Shown: positions 13,220-13,397 of the stretch, piece after piece | How positions within the stretch are numbered: position 1 is the first letter of the stretch | How the letters are laid out: each line of letters begins with the position of its first letter | Program-made: the position numbers and the translations under genes | NCBI GenBank assembly: GCA_050953825.1 | Contig: JBMNNF010000006.1 | Coordinates: 1-13,397 of the forward strand | Direction of reading: 5' to 3' | Length of the DNA stretch: 13,397 nt | From: DUQW01 sp050953825 | GTDB lineage: Bacteria; Bacillota_I; Bacilli_A; Acholeplasmatales; Acholeplasmataceae | The notes under the pieces: model-generated | What the model saw: the letters and a program-made list of their open reading frames with translations, nothing else | Told to the model about the DNA's origin: nothing | Database searches by the model: none

Positions 13220-13397
13220 TTATTTAATTTTTACTGGAATCATTTTATATTCGCTTATATCATTAGTCATTTTATATATTGAAAAGTCTCTATCTTCAAA
13301 CAGTTTCATTATTTCTTCTGTAACATCAGCATCCATTTTATTACCTAAATAAATAGCTGATATATTATTGAATTTAAGTTCTCTTGATTCTTTGAAG
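13220..13397 (-). CDS. 3' end of an unidentified gene (partial)
   Basis: The last 58 codons of a - strand gene that enters from the right edge and ends at TAA (13220-13222), 24 nt before a good terminator. The visible part is hydrophilic and mixed in charge (MDADVTEEIMKLFEDRDF, then YKMIPVKIK at the end). It has no recognisable motif or membrane segment, so I assign no function. AT-rich codon use (AATA, AGA) resembles the recombinase genes. Confidence 0.6.
   Translation of the reverse strand, partial: FKESRELKFNNISAIYLGNKMDADVTEEIMKLFEDRDFSIYKMTNDISEYKMIPVKIK

Noticed and set aside
2550..13397. TGA read as tryptophan (Mycoplasma/Spiroplasma code)
   Set aside because: Trp is encoded by TGG in the genes checked. 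TGA ends the ATPase gene directly before a GGAGG, and the IS1634 remnant.

Overview
The window is low-GC DNA read with the standard bacterial code: TGA works as a stop, and several genes carry strong AGGAGG-type ribosome binding sites. Two lipoproteins with classical lipoboxes, AT-rich coding and IS1634- and IS3-type insertion sequences suggest a Gram-positive-type, single-membrane bacterium. It could be a standard-code Mollicutes relative (Acholeplasma/Izemoplasma-like) or one of the Erysipelotrichia or other Firmicutes. This placement is inference; no rRNA or housekeeping gene is present.

Left part (1-2549): a decayed IS3-family (IS150-like) element sits inside a dispersed repeat. A second, uninterrupted copy of that repeat lies at 7212-7302 and shows the pre-insertion state. 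The IS landed in the loop of a terminator-like hairpin and duplicated TTGT. Its transposase has two frameshifts and an in-frame stop. Next to it is the 3' part of an IS1634-family transposase on the + strand.

Middle part (2550-6708, all - strand): one tight operon encodes lipoprotein, lipoprotein, FtsX/MacB-like permease, second permease, and ABC ATPase. This looks like a complete heterodimeric type VII (MacB/LolCDE-like) transporter with two membrane-anchored extracytoplasmic partners. No substrate can be read from the sequence.

Junction (6709-7555): gene-free and rich in structure. It holds a 317-bp segment bounded by 25-bp inverted repeats, the intact copy of the dispersed repeat with its terminator, and four TTACTACACCCC-type boxes spaced 21, 21 and 20 bp.

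Right part (7556-13397, all - strand): probably one end of a serine-recombinase integrative element. A module of HTH/zinc-finger protein, SHOCT-like protein and two overlapping large serine recombinases ends at a clear terminator. A strong promoter and a long leader with mutually exclusive pairing options then precede an accessory RNase III with a dsRNA-binding domain. It is coupled to a 54-residue Asn-rich basic peptide with no acidic residue. A lincosamide-nucleotidyltransferase-like gene follows, bracketed by a ~70-bp direct repeat that keeps a hairpin in both copies. The window ends in the 3' part of an unidentified gene with its own terminator.

The most novel-looking parts are the RNase III/Asn-rich peptide pair with its attenuator-like leader, and the 21-bp-phased box array.
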